Assembly: GCA_030847615.1 (NCBI GenBank)
Contig: JAUMIR010000003.1
Span: forward strand, 288,418,265 to 288,482,264
DNA length: 64,000 nucleotides
Source: Gambelia wislizenii
Taxonomy: Eukaryota > Chordata > Lepidosauria > Squamata > Crotaphytidae
Reading direction: 5' to 3'
Position 1 is the first letter of the stretch; each line of letters opens with the position of its first letter. Positions 12,171 through 22,784 of this stretch are shown here, piece by piece. Under the pieces are notes generated by a model. The model worked only from the letters and a program-made list of their open reading frames with translations, was not told the origin of the DNA and made no database searches. A program made the position numbers and the translations under genes.

Positions 12171-12524
12171 CAGTTGCCCCTCCACATTCGCAGCTTTAAC
12201 ATTCACAGTTTTGATTATTTGCAGTTTTGGGGAGCCCCCCTCTCAAATGTGGCAACGGAGCTTTAGAAGCCCCATCGCCGCTTTTGGGAGGACGGGTGGG
12301 GGGTGGAGAGGAGCAGCGACAGGGCTTCAGAAGCCCCCGTCGCTGCTTTTGGGAGGGAGGGGGTGGAGTGGAACAGTGACAGGGACTTCAGAAGCCCCCG
12401 TCGCTGCTTCTGGGAGGGAGGGGGGTTCTGGGAGGGCGTGGCGTGACCTATTTTTTTATTCGCATTTTTTCACATTCGCAGGGGTCTTGCAGCCCTAACT
12501 CCCGCGAATGTGGAGGGACAACTG
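12171..12524. mobile_element. pogo/Tigger-like MITE, family A
   Basis: A second copy of the 10776-11137 family. The inverted termini CAGTTGCCCCTCCACATTCG and GAATGTGGAGGGACAACTG are flanked by TA. The interior again holds GC-rich tandem units (gaagccccgtcgctgctttt type). It is about 350 bp and about 80% similar to the first copy by eye. Its open frames are artefacts of GC-rich repeats. Confidence 0.85.
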
Positions 12525-12667
12525 TACACATTCTTTAATCACTTACCACAAACCTGCTTTGTATAATTTTCTCTTTGCTCACCTGCTCTTACAGCTTTTG
12601 AAAGCTTCTTCCTTCTCTTCTCTTGGGACTCAATCATACCTGCTGATGATGTCTCCTTTGTAAAGGT

Positions 12668-13440
12668 TATAAAATCATAGAGTTGGAAAGGATCTTAAGG
12701 GCCATGTAGTTCAGTGACCTGCCATGTAGCATTCCTGAAAGGTGGCCAATCAAATACTGTATAAAGAAGACCTGTAAAGATGGAGAGTCTACCATCTTCC
12801 CAAAAAGTCTGTTTGTTCAGTTGTCTGCAGCTCTTACCATCAAGAAATTCTTCCTGACATATAGTTAGAATCTCTTTTCTTGTGATTTCAAGAATCAAGT
12901 TTGCTCCATCTTCTACATTATATCCTTTCAGATATTTAAAGATCGCTATTATATTGCCTTTCAGTCTTCTCTTCCAAGCTGAACATGCACAGGTCTCTAA
13001 GTGATTCCTCGTAGGACTTGGTTTCAAGGCTTTTACTATTTTGCTCACCCTCCTCTGGACACATTACAGCTTGCCAGTATTCTTGAAGTGAGGTGCCCAG
13101 AACTGTATTCATAGTGAGGGCTGATCAAGTCAAAATAGAGTGGTCCTGTTACTTCCCTTAATATGGACATTGTATACTTGTTGATGCAGCCTCAAATTGC
13201 ATTAGCTTTTTTGGCCACTGTGTCACATTGTTGATACATGTTTATCTTGTGGTCTAATAAGATTTGTGAATCCCTTTCACATGTATTGTTGCCAAGCCAG
13301 ATGTCACCCATACTACATACTACCCCATACATATAAGTACTGTAATATCTTATTTTTATTCCTGTTCAAATTATTATTGTTGTTGTTGTTTTTGACCTAG
13401 TTTTCTATCTGTAAAGATCATTTTGGATTGTGCTATTTTA
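12668..13440 (-). mobile_element. CR1-like LINE, 5'-truncated 3' part
   Basis: On the minus strand this carries the C-terminal CR1 block (KRRLKGNIIAIFKYLKGYNV) and upstream AAKKANAI-type sequence (gccaaaaaagctaatgcaat). It ends with the usual CR1 3' phrase, aactctatgattttataa when read in reverse. Stops and frameshifts are frequent. It corresponds to the last 700-800 bp of ORF2 plus the short 3' UTR. Confidence 0.75.
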
Positions 13441-13474
13441 ACTATGTAACGTGGACTTGGAGAATTGTAATCAC

Positions 13475-13620
13475 TATTATTTATTTATTTTAGGTATTTA
13501 TACCCCGTTCTTCAGCCACAAAGGCTTTCAGAGCGGCTTACAGATTGTTAAGCAATAGCACTTTACACATCTACACCACATTAAGTGGTTTCCAATATGT
13601 GTTAGCTAATGTGTGTTAGC
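13475..13620 (-). mobile_element. tRNA-derived SINE, 3' half
   Basis: The reverse complement reads ctaacacacattggaaacc ... ttgcttaacaatctgtaagc ... gaagaacggggtataaat, matching the 3' half of the SINE at 50747-51014. The tRNA-like head is absent. It ends in an AT-rich tail (attatttatttatttta). Confidence 0.75.
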
Positions 13621-13624
13621 TGTT

Positions 13625-13846
13625 AGTATATATAGTTGTCCCTTCATATTTGCTGGGGTTTGGTTCCAGGACCCCCCATGGATACCAAAATCCGTGATAC
13701 TCAAGTCCCATTATATGCAGTGGCATAGCAAAATGGTGTCCCTTATATAAGATGGCAAAATCAAGGTTTGCTTTTTGGATTATTATTTTCTAAAGAGTAT
13801 TTTCAAGCCGTGAATACTTAAATCCTAGGATACTAACTGTTATATG
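13625..13846 (+). mobile_element. Tigger-like MITE (third type)
   Basis: The left end, tagttgtcccttcatatttg, is followed by ggtttggttccaggacccccc and gataccaaaatccgtgatac with tcaagtccc. This order of motifs is familiar from Tigger-derived repeats in other vertebrates. The right end (ggatactaactgttatat) is less regular. Distinct from families A and B in its interior. Confidence 0.65.
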
Positions 13847-14164
13847 TATGGGGGGTAAGAATCTTGTATCCCTCCAGAAGGAAGAATGGAACTGTATTAT
13901 TAAGGATTATGAAACCATGTTACAGTAATACAGAATAGGTGCCTATGGTAGTTATGTAGTCAAATGGGACTCATAGTAGTAATTTATATACTATCTGGAG
14001 GAAGTATCACAGTTTCCCAGATATAAAATGCTTATTTTTGAGTGCCTAGAAAATGTGACAAAAGGCCCAAGGCTAATTAAAACTTTTACATTTTCTTTTA
14101 ACATTTGTATTCAGTAATATGATAGCTCAGACAGACAAAAGGCAACCTCTAAATAAAAGGATGT

Positions 14165-14914
14165 GAATTCTAAAAGAGAAGCTGAGGGAGATAATGGGAT
14201 CTACAGAAAAACTGACAGTAAATTAATAGGTGAGAACAAATAAAGCTTCAAATGTACACCCCATTGCACAGAGTTTCGGAAAAAACAAGATGAGCTTGAA
14301 GTCCTAGTGCTAGAAGGAAAACATGACTTTATAGTTGTAACAGAGACCTGGTCGGCTGACTCCCATGATTGGAATATTACAATTAAGGGGTATAACCTAT
14401 TTAAAAAGAATAGATGTGGCAGGAAAGCAGGGAGAGTGGCATTATATGTCAAAGACAAATGCAGGTGTATAGAAATCTATTAGAGTGATCAGAGTGGACC
14501 AATTGAGAGCATTTGGGTAAAAATAAATAGAGAAATAAATAAATGCAACATGGTGGTAGGCGTTTATTACAGACCTCCAAACTAAGAAGAGGTGGTGAAC
14601 GATGCTTTTCAGAAACAAATCTCAGAAATCTCAGAAAGATGCAAGAATTAGTAGTTACAGGGGACTTCAACTACCCTGATACCTGCTGGCAGACTAACTC
14701 TGCTAAGCATGGGCTCTCCAACAAGTTCCTTATGTTCCTTGCAGATCATTTCTTATTTCAAAAGGTAGAGCAAGGAACAAGGGGATCAGCAATCCTGGAC
14801 TTGATCCCTACCAATAGGGAGGAGTTGGTCACTGGAATCAAAGTCATCAGTACTTTAGGGGAAGTGACTATGTAATGCTAGAATTTACAATTATGGGGAA
14901 AGGTAAAGAAGAAT
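14165..14914 (+). mobile_element. CR1-like LINE, endonuclease domain fragment
   Basis: The plus strand, with frameshifts, encodes the apurinic-type endonuclease of CR1: FIVVTETWSADSHDW near 14330, LYVKDKCRCIEI near 14440, [10 protein letters not shown] near 14550 and [18 protein letters not shown] near 14650-14700. It ends with [18 protein letters not shown]. Motif order and spacing fit the EEP endonuclease that starts CR1 ORF2. The reverse transcriptase is missing; the next CR1 piece is a 3' end at 15184. Confidence 0.8.
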
Positions 14915-15183
14915 ATAGTTGGCCTTCCACGTTTGTGGATGTTTGGGGCACAGGACTCCTGCAAAAGTGGAAAAACCACAAAATTTGGAAGCCATCCCTA
15001 ACATATGCTACAAACTTCTTTCCCGCCAACAGCCCTGGATTTCCCGTTCCCATCTTGCCTCCATGATGCCTCAGCCAGATTGTCAAGCGCTTCCACATCT
15101 TCCCCCACTCCTTCTCCTCCCCCTACTTCACTCCATCTCCTCTCCTGCCCACCAAACCAGCCCCTCACTCCAAAATGAAGAGA
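14915..15183. mobile_element. Tigger-like MITE, left end only, with unclassified filler
   Basis: The left terminus tagttggccttccacgtttg resembles the pogo-like ends in this window. The rest is C-rich (ccccactccttctcctcccc). The right terminus was not found, so it is truncated or rearranged between two CR1 pieces. Confidence 0.45.
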
Positions 15184-15446
15184 ACACTCTTTCCCAGCTC
15201 TAATGGTTTGAAGTTACAGGAGAGTAGATTTCAATTAAACATTAGAAGGAACTTCCTGACAGTAAGAGCGGTTTGGCAATGGAATCAATTGCCTAGAAAT
15301 GTGGTGAGGTTTCCCTCTGTGGACATCTTCAAAAAAAGGCTGAACAGCTGCTAGCTGGGAATGCTTTAGCTGGAGATCCTGCATGGAGCAGGGAGGGTGG
15401 ACTAGATGGCCACAAGGCCCCTTCCAATTTTATGATTCTATGGCTG
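15184..15446 (+). mobile_element. CR1-like LINE 3' end
   Basis: Encodes the last residues of CR1 ORF2: HxRxNFLT-type sequence (acattagaaggaacttcctg acagtaagagcggtttggca) and VDIFKKRLN. It ends with the CR1 3' UTR phrase gggtggactagatggccaca and ttatgattctatgg. It probably belongs to the same insertion as 14165-14914 after loss of the polymerase region. Confidence 0.75.
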
Positions 15447-15850
15447 TATGGTAGAACGTGCTGCAAAATGCTTTCTTTTCAACACAGAGCTGCAAGAAAA
15501 TCATTTCTCTTCACAGATATTATTCTCTGTTCTGAAAAGCATAATATGCCAATACTTTAGGGAAAGCAAATCATTTTATGCTGATTTTGGAGGTTTACCA
15601 GTTAATGAGACCCTAGCCTTTCCCTGTTTCATATTTCCCTTCTTCTTTTCTAGCATAGTTATAAAGAATAGTTTATCAGTATTTGTTTCTGGTTTTGAGT
15701 AGCCTCAGCTTGCTATAGATAAACTATGGTAGATTCAGGGCCGGTTTAAGGAATTTTGGGGGGCCCTGCAGTGCTTTATTTTGGGGCCCTCATATGTTTA
15801 TTTCAGGTCAATGTAACCTAACCTATTCACAGTACAGGGTGTTCAGATTA

Positions 15851-16089
15851 CAGTAGGACCCCCATATCCACAGATTCATTATCCATGGGACACAAAACAG
15901 CACACCTACCATAGAGTCTTCCTAGAAAATGTGTCCTCTCTAGTAGCCATTTTCTAGGTCCTCCAAGGCAACACTATGGTATTTTAAACCACAAGTCCTA
16001 TTACTTTCAATGGTGTTCACTATTATCCATGGTTTTCAGTATCCACGCCCTCCCCCGAACCAATCCCCACTGGACTGGGGGGGCTACTG
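15851..16089. mobile_element. pogo/Tigger-like MITE, family B
   Basis: The termini CAGTAGGACCCCCATATCCA and GGACTGGGGGGGCTACTG are inverted and flanked by TA. The interior carries the family B core: ccatagagtcttcctag ... ctctctag ... ccaaggcaacactatgg. Confidence 0.75.
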
Positions 16090-16129
16090 TATTATATAAT
16101 TTGCCATCAATAATTTAGTTTAGCAATTA

Positions 16130-16447
16130 ATGTAATGGTGTAGATTTTCTCAAAGAAAAGAAAGAGTGGACTACAAGCTGAACATGCGTTAGTAGTGTGA
16201 TGCAGCAGCAAAAAAGCCAATGCGATTCTAGGCTGCATTAAAAGGAATATAGTGTCTAAGTCAAGGGAAGTAATAGTACCACTCCATTCAGCTTTGATCA
16301 GACCTAACCTGGAATACTGTGTCTACTTTTGGGCACCACAGTTTAGGAAGGATATGAACAAGCTGGAACATGTCCAGAGGAGGGCGACCAGGATGGAGGT
16401 CTGGAAGCCATTACACCCTATGAGGAGCGGCTTAGGGAGCTGGGTAT
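16130..16447 (+). mobile_element. CR1-like LINE, left part (interrupted)
   Basis: Encodes the CR1 ORF2 stretch AKKPMRF..., [20 protein letters not shown] and [12 protein letters not shown], ending at tatgaggagcggcttaggga gctgggta. An intact CR1 at 50520-50560 continues from this exact point with tgtttagtctggagaagaga. Here the continuation is found only at 17757, so 16448-17756 is an insertion. Confidence 0.85.
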
Positions 16448-17756
16448 AGCATCCTCTTGGATCGCCTGAGAGGGTTAGGAATCGGAGGCACTGCGATCCA
16501 GTGGTTCCGGTCCTTCCTCTCGGGCAGGTCCCAGAGGGTGTGGCTCGGGGACAGTTGCTCCAGCAGAAAGGAGCTTACTTGTGGTGTTCCGCAGGGCGCC
16601 ATCCTGTCCCCGATGCTGTTTAACATCTATATGAAGCCGCTGGGTGAGATTATTCGGAGTTATGGGGCTGGGTGTTATCAGTACGCTGATGACACCCATA
16701 TCTATTTCTCCTTGTCCCGATCGTCGGCCTCGAATTCCGATGGCGTCTCTCCTCTTAATGACTGTCTTAAAGCAGTAATGGGCTGGATGAGGAAAAACAG
16801 ATTGAGATTAAATCCAGACAAAACGGAGGTGCTCACAGTAGCGGCCCCAAAACCGGGGTCACGCTCTCCGTTAAGGACTGTGTTGCAGTCTGGGGGTGCT
16901 CCTTGATTCATCGCTTCAGATGACGAGTCAGGTGAATGCGACAGTCAGGAGCGCCTGTTATCAGCTTCGGCTGATACGCCAGCTGCGCCATTTCCTGGAA
17001 GTAAAGGACCTCGAGACTGTGGTGCACACGCTGGTAACCTCTCGTCTAGATTTCTGCAATGCGCTCTACATGGGGATGCCCTCATGCTTGGTCCGGAAAC
17101 TTCAGTTGGTACAAAATATGACAGCCAGAGTGGTCTCGGGAACATCTCGGAGAGACCATATAACTCCAGTGTTAAGATCTCTCCACTGGCTGCCTATCAG
17201 TTTCCGGGCCCAGTATAAGGTGTTGGTTATTACCTTTAAAGTCCTAAATGGCTTGGGTCCAACTTATCTCCAGAACCGCCTCCTCCCATACAATCCTCTC
17301 TGCGCACTCCGGTCCTCTGGGAGGAATTTGCTTCAGTCACAAAAATCTAGGCTGTCTGCAACCTCCCAGAGGGCCTTTTCGGTAATTGCCCCCAAATTGT
17401 GGAATGACCTGCCAAATGAGATCAGTCAGATGACAACCCTGAGTAGCTTTAAAAAAGCACTAAAGATGGATCTCTTTCGGCAGGCCTTTCCTAATTAGAT
17501 CCCGGCCTCAGGGGATCCTGGCTTCTTTTAGTCCGCTGGCCATTTATTGTATTTCATTGTATTTATTGTTTTTAAACGTGATTTTAGATTAGTCGGTTTT
17601 AATTTATAATTGTTTAATATTTTTTAATGGGGGAGGGTGAGGGTGGGGGTGTTTGGGGATTTTATCTGTATTGTATTTTAATTTTTGTAAGCCGCCCCGA
17701 TTGTTTTAACAGAGGGGCAGGGTATAAATATTATTATTATTATTATTATTATTAGC
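16448..17756 (+). mobile_element. L2-like LINE, 5'-truncated, inserted in CR1
   Basis: Encodes the second half of a reverse transcriptase: GIGGTAIQWFRSFLSGRSQR, GVPQGAILSPMLFNIYMKPL and CYQYADDTHIYFSLSRSSAS (catalytic YADD), then KNRLRLNPDKTEVL. After a frame break near 16895, the C-terminal part runs SLHWLPISFRAQYKVLVITF, KVLNGLGPTYLQNRL and KLWNDLPNEISQM to a stop at 17498. The 3' UTR ends gtaagccgccccgattg ... ggggcagggtataaat and (ATT)n. Motifs fit the L2 branch near CR1. Same family as the 3' ends at 28779, 29640 (minus) and 42059 (minus). Confidence 0.85.
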
Positions 17757-18135
17757 AGCCAGGAGAAGAGAAGGTTGAGAGGTGACATGATAGCCATGTT
17801 TAAATGTTTGAATGGATGTTATACTGAGGATGGAGCAAGCTTGTTTTCTGCTGCTCTAGAGACTAGGACACGGAGCCATGGGTTCCAACTACAGGAAAAG
17901 AGATTCCACCTAAACATTGTTAGGAAGAACTTCCTGACAGTAAGAGCTATTTGGCAGTGGAATGCTCTGCTGCCTGGTAGTATGGTGGAGTGTCCTTCTT
18001 TAGAGGTTTTTAAGCAGAGGCTGGATGGCCATCTGTCATGAGGACTTTGATTGTGTGTTCCTGCAGGGAAGAAGCTGATTGGATGGGATGGCTGTTGGGG
18101 TCCCTTCCAGCCCTATGATTCTATGATTCTAGGCT
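17757..18135 (+). mobile_element. CR1-like LINE, right part to 3' end
   Basis: Continues the CR1 interrupted at 16447. It encodes RRRLRGDMIAMFKCLNGCYT, ETRTRSHGFQLQEKRFHLNI, NFLTVRAIWQWNALLPGSMV and SLEVFKQRLDGHLS, then stop. The 3' UTR ends with ggtcccttccagccctatga ttctatgattct, the octamer-type repeat tail typical of CR1. Confidence 0.9.
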
Positions 18136-18244
18136 GTATTCAGAGCCTGGGAAAGTTACTTTTGCATCATACCTCCCATAATGCCCCTGTCAGCACCTTT
18201 CTCAAGGTCTGGTTGCATTGCTTCTTTTCCAGCATTCTCTAGCC

Positions 18245-18589
18245 CAGTAGTTCTTAACCTGGGGTCCGCGATGTCCTCATAGGGGGTCCTCAAAGGCTTG
18301 AAGGTGCTTGGCCAACCTCCTCCCTGTAGAGGAGCAGCCACGTTACAGGAACCAAGGCAAAGGCTGGTGGCTTGACCTGCACATTGCCATTCAATCGACT
18401 CCAGCCACAAACTTGCAGGAAGAAGCAAGAGCGCCTCTGAGGGAAAGTTTAATGGATAGTGTAATTGTATTGTTGTTGTTGTTAGCTATTATTATTAGCT
18501 ATTATTATTAGGGTTTTAAATCTTAAGTCTTGGGGCAAAAAAAGATATTTAAAGTGGGTCCCTGGTAAAGAAAAGGTTAAGAACCACTG
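18245..18589. mobile_element. hAT-like MITE with 8-bp TSD
   Basis: The termini CAGTAGTTCTTAACCTGGGG and AAAAGGTTAAGAACCACTG are inverted repeats of the common hAT type. Flanks CTCTAGCC (18237-18244) and CTCTAGAC (18590-18597) agree at 7 of 8 positions. The interior has a short (ATT)n-like run near 18480-18510. Noncoding. Confidence 0.85.
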
Positions 18590-18720
18590 CTCTAGACCAA
18601 TGCCTCTGACATAACATTAATGGGATACTGGTGTGTTTAGTGACAACAATAAAACCATTGTTCCCAGTAACAGTACTCCAAATTTTTATTTATATTTTTT
18701 TATATTCTTCTGTTAAAAGA

Positions 18721-18948
18721 GCTAGAGTGTTGTAGAAGTTTCAGCATTGCACTTTGACTGTGGAGACCAGAGTTTGAATCCTTACTCAGCCATGAATACC
18801 CACTGGGTGACCTTGGGCAAGTTACACTCTCTCAGCCTGAAAGGAAGTGAAACACACACCCCCTTTGAACAAACCTTGCCTAGAAAACCCCATGGTAGAT
18901 TTGCCTTAGTCAGAGATGACTTGAAGGCACATAGGCAAACACACACTC
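18721..18948 (+). mobile_element. tRNA-derived SINE with BovB-like tail
   Basis: The head contains a B-box-like stretch (gagtttgaatccttactc), then the body phrase gtgaccttgggcaagttaca. The tail is ttgccttagtcagagatgac ttgaaggcacataggc. The tail resembles the 3' end of RTE/BovB LINEs. Related copies lie at 28168, 40690, 48145 and, reversed, 49137. Confidence 0.8.
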
Positions 18949-19387
18949 ATTTCTTTTGCAGGTTGAACTCCGTTGGCAGCAAGGGGAGGAAGCTTGAGGA
19001 GAAAGGGGAAAGGGGGAGGGAGGGGAGAGAAACCAAGACATGTTAAGAGTAGCTGGAAAGATGGGCTGGAGGGGATCTATGTGGAAGGAAGGAAGGAATA
19101 AGCCCTTTCTGACGAGAGAGCAGGGGAGAAAGAGAAGACCCTCACACTTCCTCCCCACACACACACACACTCACCCTTCTTGGACACACGCCTGGCTGGC
19201 TTGCCTTTTGAGGATCTTGGGAGGAGGGGGCAAGAGAGCAGCTGCAGGGAGGGCAGCTACTTCTTTCTCTTTCTAGTTTGGGACACACTTTGTTGTTTTT
19301 TTAAAGAAAGAGGGGGCCCTCTGGCTGTGTGAGGCCCCCCTGCAGATGCTGATTTGGTGGTATGGTTAAGCCGGGCCTGGGTCGATT

Positions 19388-21069
19388 GTAACTGTGGTTA
19401 GTTGAAAGAAGCCAGTCTCGTAAACTATGCTTTGAAGTTGGTTTGCTTTCGCTAACTGTAATAAAGATTCACCATGTTTTATGTCTTAATTCTGACAACA
19501 GGGTAAACTGTTGATAGCCAAAGGTGGATGTTTTGAACTTGATTTCACAGCTGTGCCAGAAAAAGTAGAGCAATATTTGTGTCCAAGTGGGGTCCAGGTT
19601 GGAAGAAGTGAGATTAGGCTCATTATTGTAGTGTCAAATGAGAGTTCAGCATTATGTCTGAACCGTTTTATTGGCTGGGTTTAGAAGTAATGATAAACCA
19701 TTGTTCAGGCATCCATAAATGAGCCTTTTTGAATTCAAATGCTCCCTTTGTCCTTTCGCTTCAGCTGTTTAGTAGAGATAGAAAGTGGAAGCACCCACTT
19801 CTGTTTAAATCAGTCATAACATCTTACACAATTTGTTTTTTAGAATCCTAATCTTGACTTGTTTCAATAAATCATAGATGTAAACTGAACACAGTTTAGA
19901 CATACGACATCATGGTTAGTTTAAACAAGAAGCAGATGCTTAAAGTCTCTTACTGCGATGTATGGCTGAGCGCAGAGGAAAAAGCACTTAAGCTTCTTTT
20001 TTAAAAACAAAATTGCTTAGTATGGAAACTTCAAAAATAACATGGACTTCTTTTTCTCTGTTAAGAGATATCATGCCTTTAGGATTTATAGTATTAATTA
20101 TATAACAAGATGCTTCATAGAAACAACTGTGATCCCCCCCCCTTGTTAGAACTCAGAACAGCTCTGTAGTGGTTGGGACTGGATTTTTTAAAAATATATT
20201 CTCAGCCCTGATTGTGACTACTGTAATCTCTGCCCTGCTGTTGACTTCTTTTTAAATAGGTCTAGTGATCAAGAGCTGTTGTTAGGTCATAACATCTTTG
20301 GTTTTTTGTGCTTGGTTTTTAATGTGCTTGCTCATGTGGCTTCACTCCATTGCTGTACCTGAAAGTCTGTAATTTCCTTTGTATTTTGTGTTGCCTTATA
20401 CGCATTCTATGTATACCTTTCCATTCTGCCTGAGTAAAAGTTGTGTTTGAATGAAAACGTAGTTTTACATACACAGAATGGCATCAATGCCTGATTCTCT
20501 GTTTGTGTTGTTTGTGTTACCACACCTGTGCGCGTCTGTGTATTTTACATTGCATCTGGCTTTGAGCCCAAGTTGTTGACATCTGTATGATTCAAGTTTG
20601 TTCCAAGGTGTTGACCTGAAATGATAGTGAACTACTTCAGAAAGAATTTATTGATTCAGCTACAAAATAAATGTTCTTGCTGAACCATTAATAAAAAGGT
20701 TTGTCATGATAAGAGAGGCTCAGTTTGCAATACAGTAGAATAAGCTAGACCAAGAGTGAACCCTTTCCCCCTACGCATAGTGCATAACTGCTTGTGACCC
20801 ATGGCTTGGTCATATCAGTAATTTCTATAAATGCCCTGGTTTTAATATGCTAAACAGTGGTTTAGAATTACATATACAAGCTTAACCTTTGTGTGCTCAA
20901 CCTCAGCTCTTCTCCATCATAGCTATAAGGAGGAGTTAGAAGAAGTTGTAGTTAAGATCAACCACAGTTTGAAAAGATTTAGAGGCAGTGCTAAACTGTA
21001 CTCTGTTAAAATTGGGAACAAAAGCTTTTGATTTTCCTGCCACATTAAAGGCAGAGTGGGGGAAAGGAA
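19388..21069. other. Intron 3, no recognised feature
   Basis: About 1.7 kb of AT-rich intron. No exon, RNA gene or known repeat family could be supported. Confidence 0.4.
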
Positions 21070-21311
21070 CCTAAACCATTGTGTGTATATGTACCTTTAA
21101 GGCAATTTATGGCAACCCCATGAATTTCATAAGGTTTTCTTAGGCAAAGAGTACTCAGAGGTGATATTGCCAGTTCCTTTATTTGCACCTAGCCTTCCTC
21201 TATCCTACAAGTACCTGGTATTCATTGGTGGTTTTCCATCTAAGTACTAATCAGGGGAGACCCTGCTTAGCTTCCAAGATGAGATGGGATCGGATACCCT
21301 TAGGGTATGGC
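21070..21311 (-). mobile_element. 5S rRNA-derived SINE
   Basis: The reverse complement starts gccataccc, then gatcccatctcatcttggaa, gctaagcagggtctcccctg, attagtacttagatgg and aataccaggta. This follows 5S ribosomal RNA along most of its length, including the internal promoter region (ggaagctaagcagggt; agtacttagatggga-type box). The 3' half is SINE body ending ggttgccataaattgcctta aaggtacat, the same BovB-like tail as the tRNA-derived SINEs. It is not a functional 5S gene: there are many substitutions and no terminator at the right place. Confidence 0.85.
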
Positions 21312-22671
21312 TGAGCATTAAGTTTGGATGAGGCCAGCATGAGTAAGTTGAAGAGCATAGAATCAGAAAGAAAACTACATTACTCTCATCCTTCATGGTC
21401 TGTTGTGCACACAGCTTTAGGAAGAATGAATTGTAGCTATATCTTGTTCTTTTGCCTAGTTGCAAACATCCTCAGATAAAGTTTTTTTCTTTCTTCACAT
21501 AAGTTTTCTAAAATATGCTTCTTTACTATTCATCACTTTTGTAATTAAGATGGATTGCCAAGCTTGCCAAAAAATGACAACAGTTGAAGGATAATAAATC
21601 ATGCTGCTTATTGATGAGTAATCTCTACAACCACAGCAAAGGCAAACATTTATTCGCACTGTATTTGTAAGCATGTCTGCATTCAGAATATGGATCTCTT
21701 TTGGTCCTTTACCAGTGCAGTGTTCCAAAGAAGCACAGTATTCTGATTGCATGGCAGAGCTGTGAGGCTTCTGCTTTTGTGATGAACTGGCTTATATTGC
21801 AATGTAGACATGAAGCGTTTCACACAGAAGCATATTGATATTAGCTAAAATGGTGTCAGGTTGCCTGTTGGGTCCACTTCCATTGTTCCATTGATAGTTT
21901 CCATGTATGGAAGGAGAAATGTGTTCATGGAAGCATCCCTTTCATAAGCCAGTCTCTCCTTCTGTGAACGGAAAATAACTTTTTTCATAAAACAAAAACT
22001 TTAGATCAAACCCCATATATTTTCTTAATGTATACCCTCCCTCATAGCCACAAGAATAACATGAAAAGATGCTTTATAGTTGAAGCAGACAGTTGGCAAA
22101 ATCATATCTGACAGATGATTAGCAAAATCATATCCGACTTACTAGTAAGCATTCACTTTCTCATTGTTTAACCAGCTTTATTTTTTACCATTTTAGTATG
22201 TGATAAAAGGATAGCTTTATTCAAACCATTTTCAAGTAGAAATATCAGATCTGTCATCAGTTAAGGAAGTTATCAGTTATCTTGCTATACAAATGGATAG
22301 GGATGTAGTTGATACCCCAAATATTAGCTTCTAGTATTTTGCTAAATGTCTAGCTCTTTGGGTCACCATGACCCACAAATGAATGAATATGTAAAGTGAC
22401 ACTATAGAATCAAAGTACTTAATTTGTCATTCAAATGCTGTTCTTATTTTAGATCACAGACTCTGGACAGCTATACCATTATAGTTGATTCATTCAGAGT
22501 GTTGTTTGTTTTTTAAATCACTGTTAATGTGATTTGTTGCATAGGAGACCTTCCCTTCCTAATACAATTCTCTAAAATTTAATAAGCTATTTGTATATAA
22601 ACTAATGCACTGAAAAGCATCTTTTTTGGTCTATTATAAAATGAAGATGTTGCATCATTTATTTATTCCAG
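21312..22671. other. Intron 3, end, with exon 4 splice acceptor
   Basis: No repeat recognised. The last bases, catttatttattccag, form the polypyrimidine tract and AG of the exon 4 acceptor (AG at 22670-22671). Confidence 0.5.
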
Positions 22672-22784
22672 TTGGAGAATTTGTGAGTGATGCCCTTCTG
22701 GTGCCAGATAAATGCAAGTTCCTTCACCAGGAAAGAATGGATATATGTGAAACCCACCTGCATTGGCACACAGCTGCTAAGGAG
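22672..22784 (+). CDS. APP: APP exon 4 (E1 domain, growth-factor-like/copper-binding junction)
   Basis: This exon encodes part of the extracellular E1 domain of amyloid precursor protein, a type I membrane protein. The translation begins (G)[21 protein letters not shown] and ends [13 protein letters not shown]. It contains the start of the copper-binding subdomain, with three histidines in the HLHWH motif that are Cu ligands or neighbours in the known structure, and two cysteines that pair with cysteines in exon 5. The acceptor is attccag before 22672; the donor is GAG|gtatgg at 22785. The length, 113 bp, and phases (1 in, 0 out) equal human exon 4. Differences from human by eye: Ile for Val after MD, Ala for Val in HTVAKE, both conservative. 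Exons 1-3 lie upstream of the window. Confidence 0.97.

Larger units (their letters stand above)
15736..19379. mobile_element. hAT-like element enlarged by nested insertions (composite)
   Basis: The left terminus CAGGGCCGGTTTAAGG at 15736 and right terminus GGTTAAGCCGGGCCTG ending 19379 are inverted repeats. They are bordered by 8-bp near-identical flanks GGTAGATT (15728-15735) and GGTCGATT (19380-19387), the duplication size expected of hAT transposons. The element's own sequence is at 15736-15850 and roughly 18960-19379 (gggggccctc motifs near both ends). The 3.6 kb between holds a pogo-like MITE, a CR1 itself interrupted by an L2-like LINE, another hAT MITE and a SINE, listed separately. 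Confidence 0.65.

Noticed and set aside
21190..21311. Possible functional 5S rRNA gene
   Set aside because: Many substitutions, fused to a SINE body and LINE-like tail, and no T-run terminator at the 5S end.
1..22671. APP exon 3 searched for upstream of exon 4
   Set aside because: No frame matching the preceding part of the E1 domain with splice sites was seen; exon 3 most likely lies before the window.
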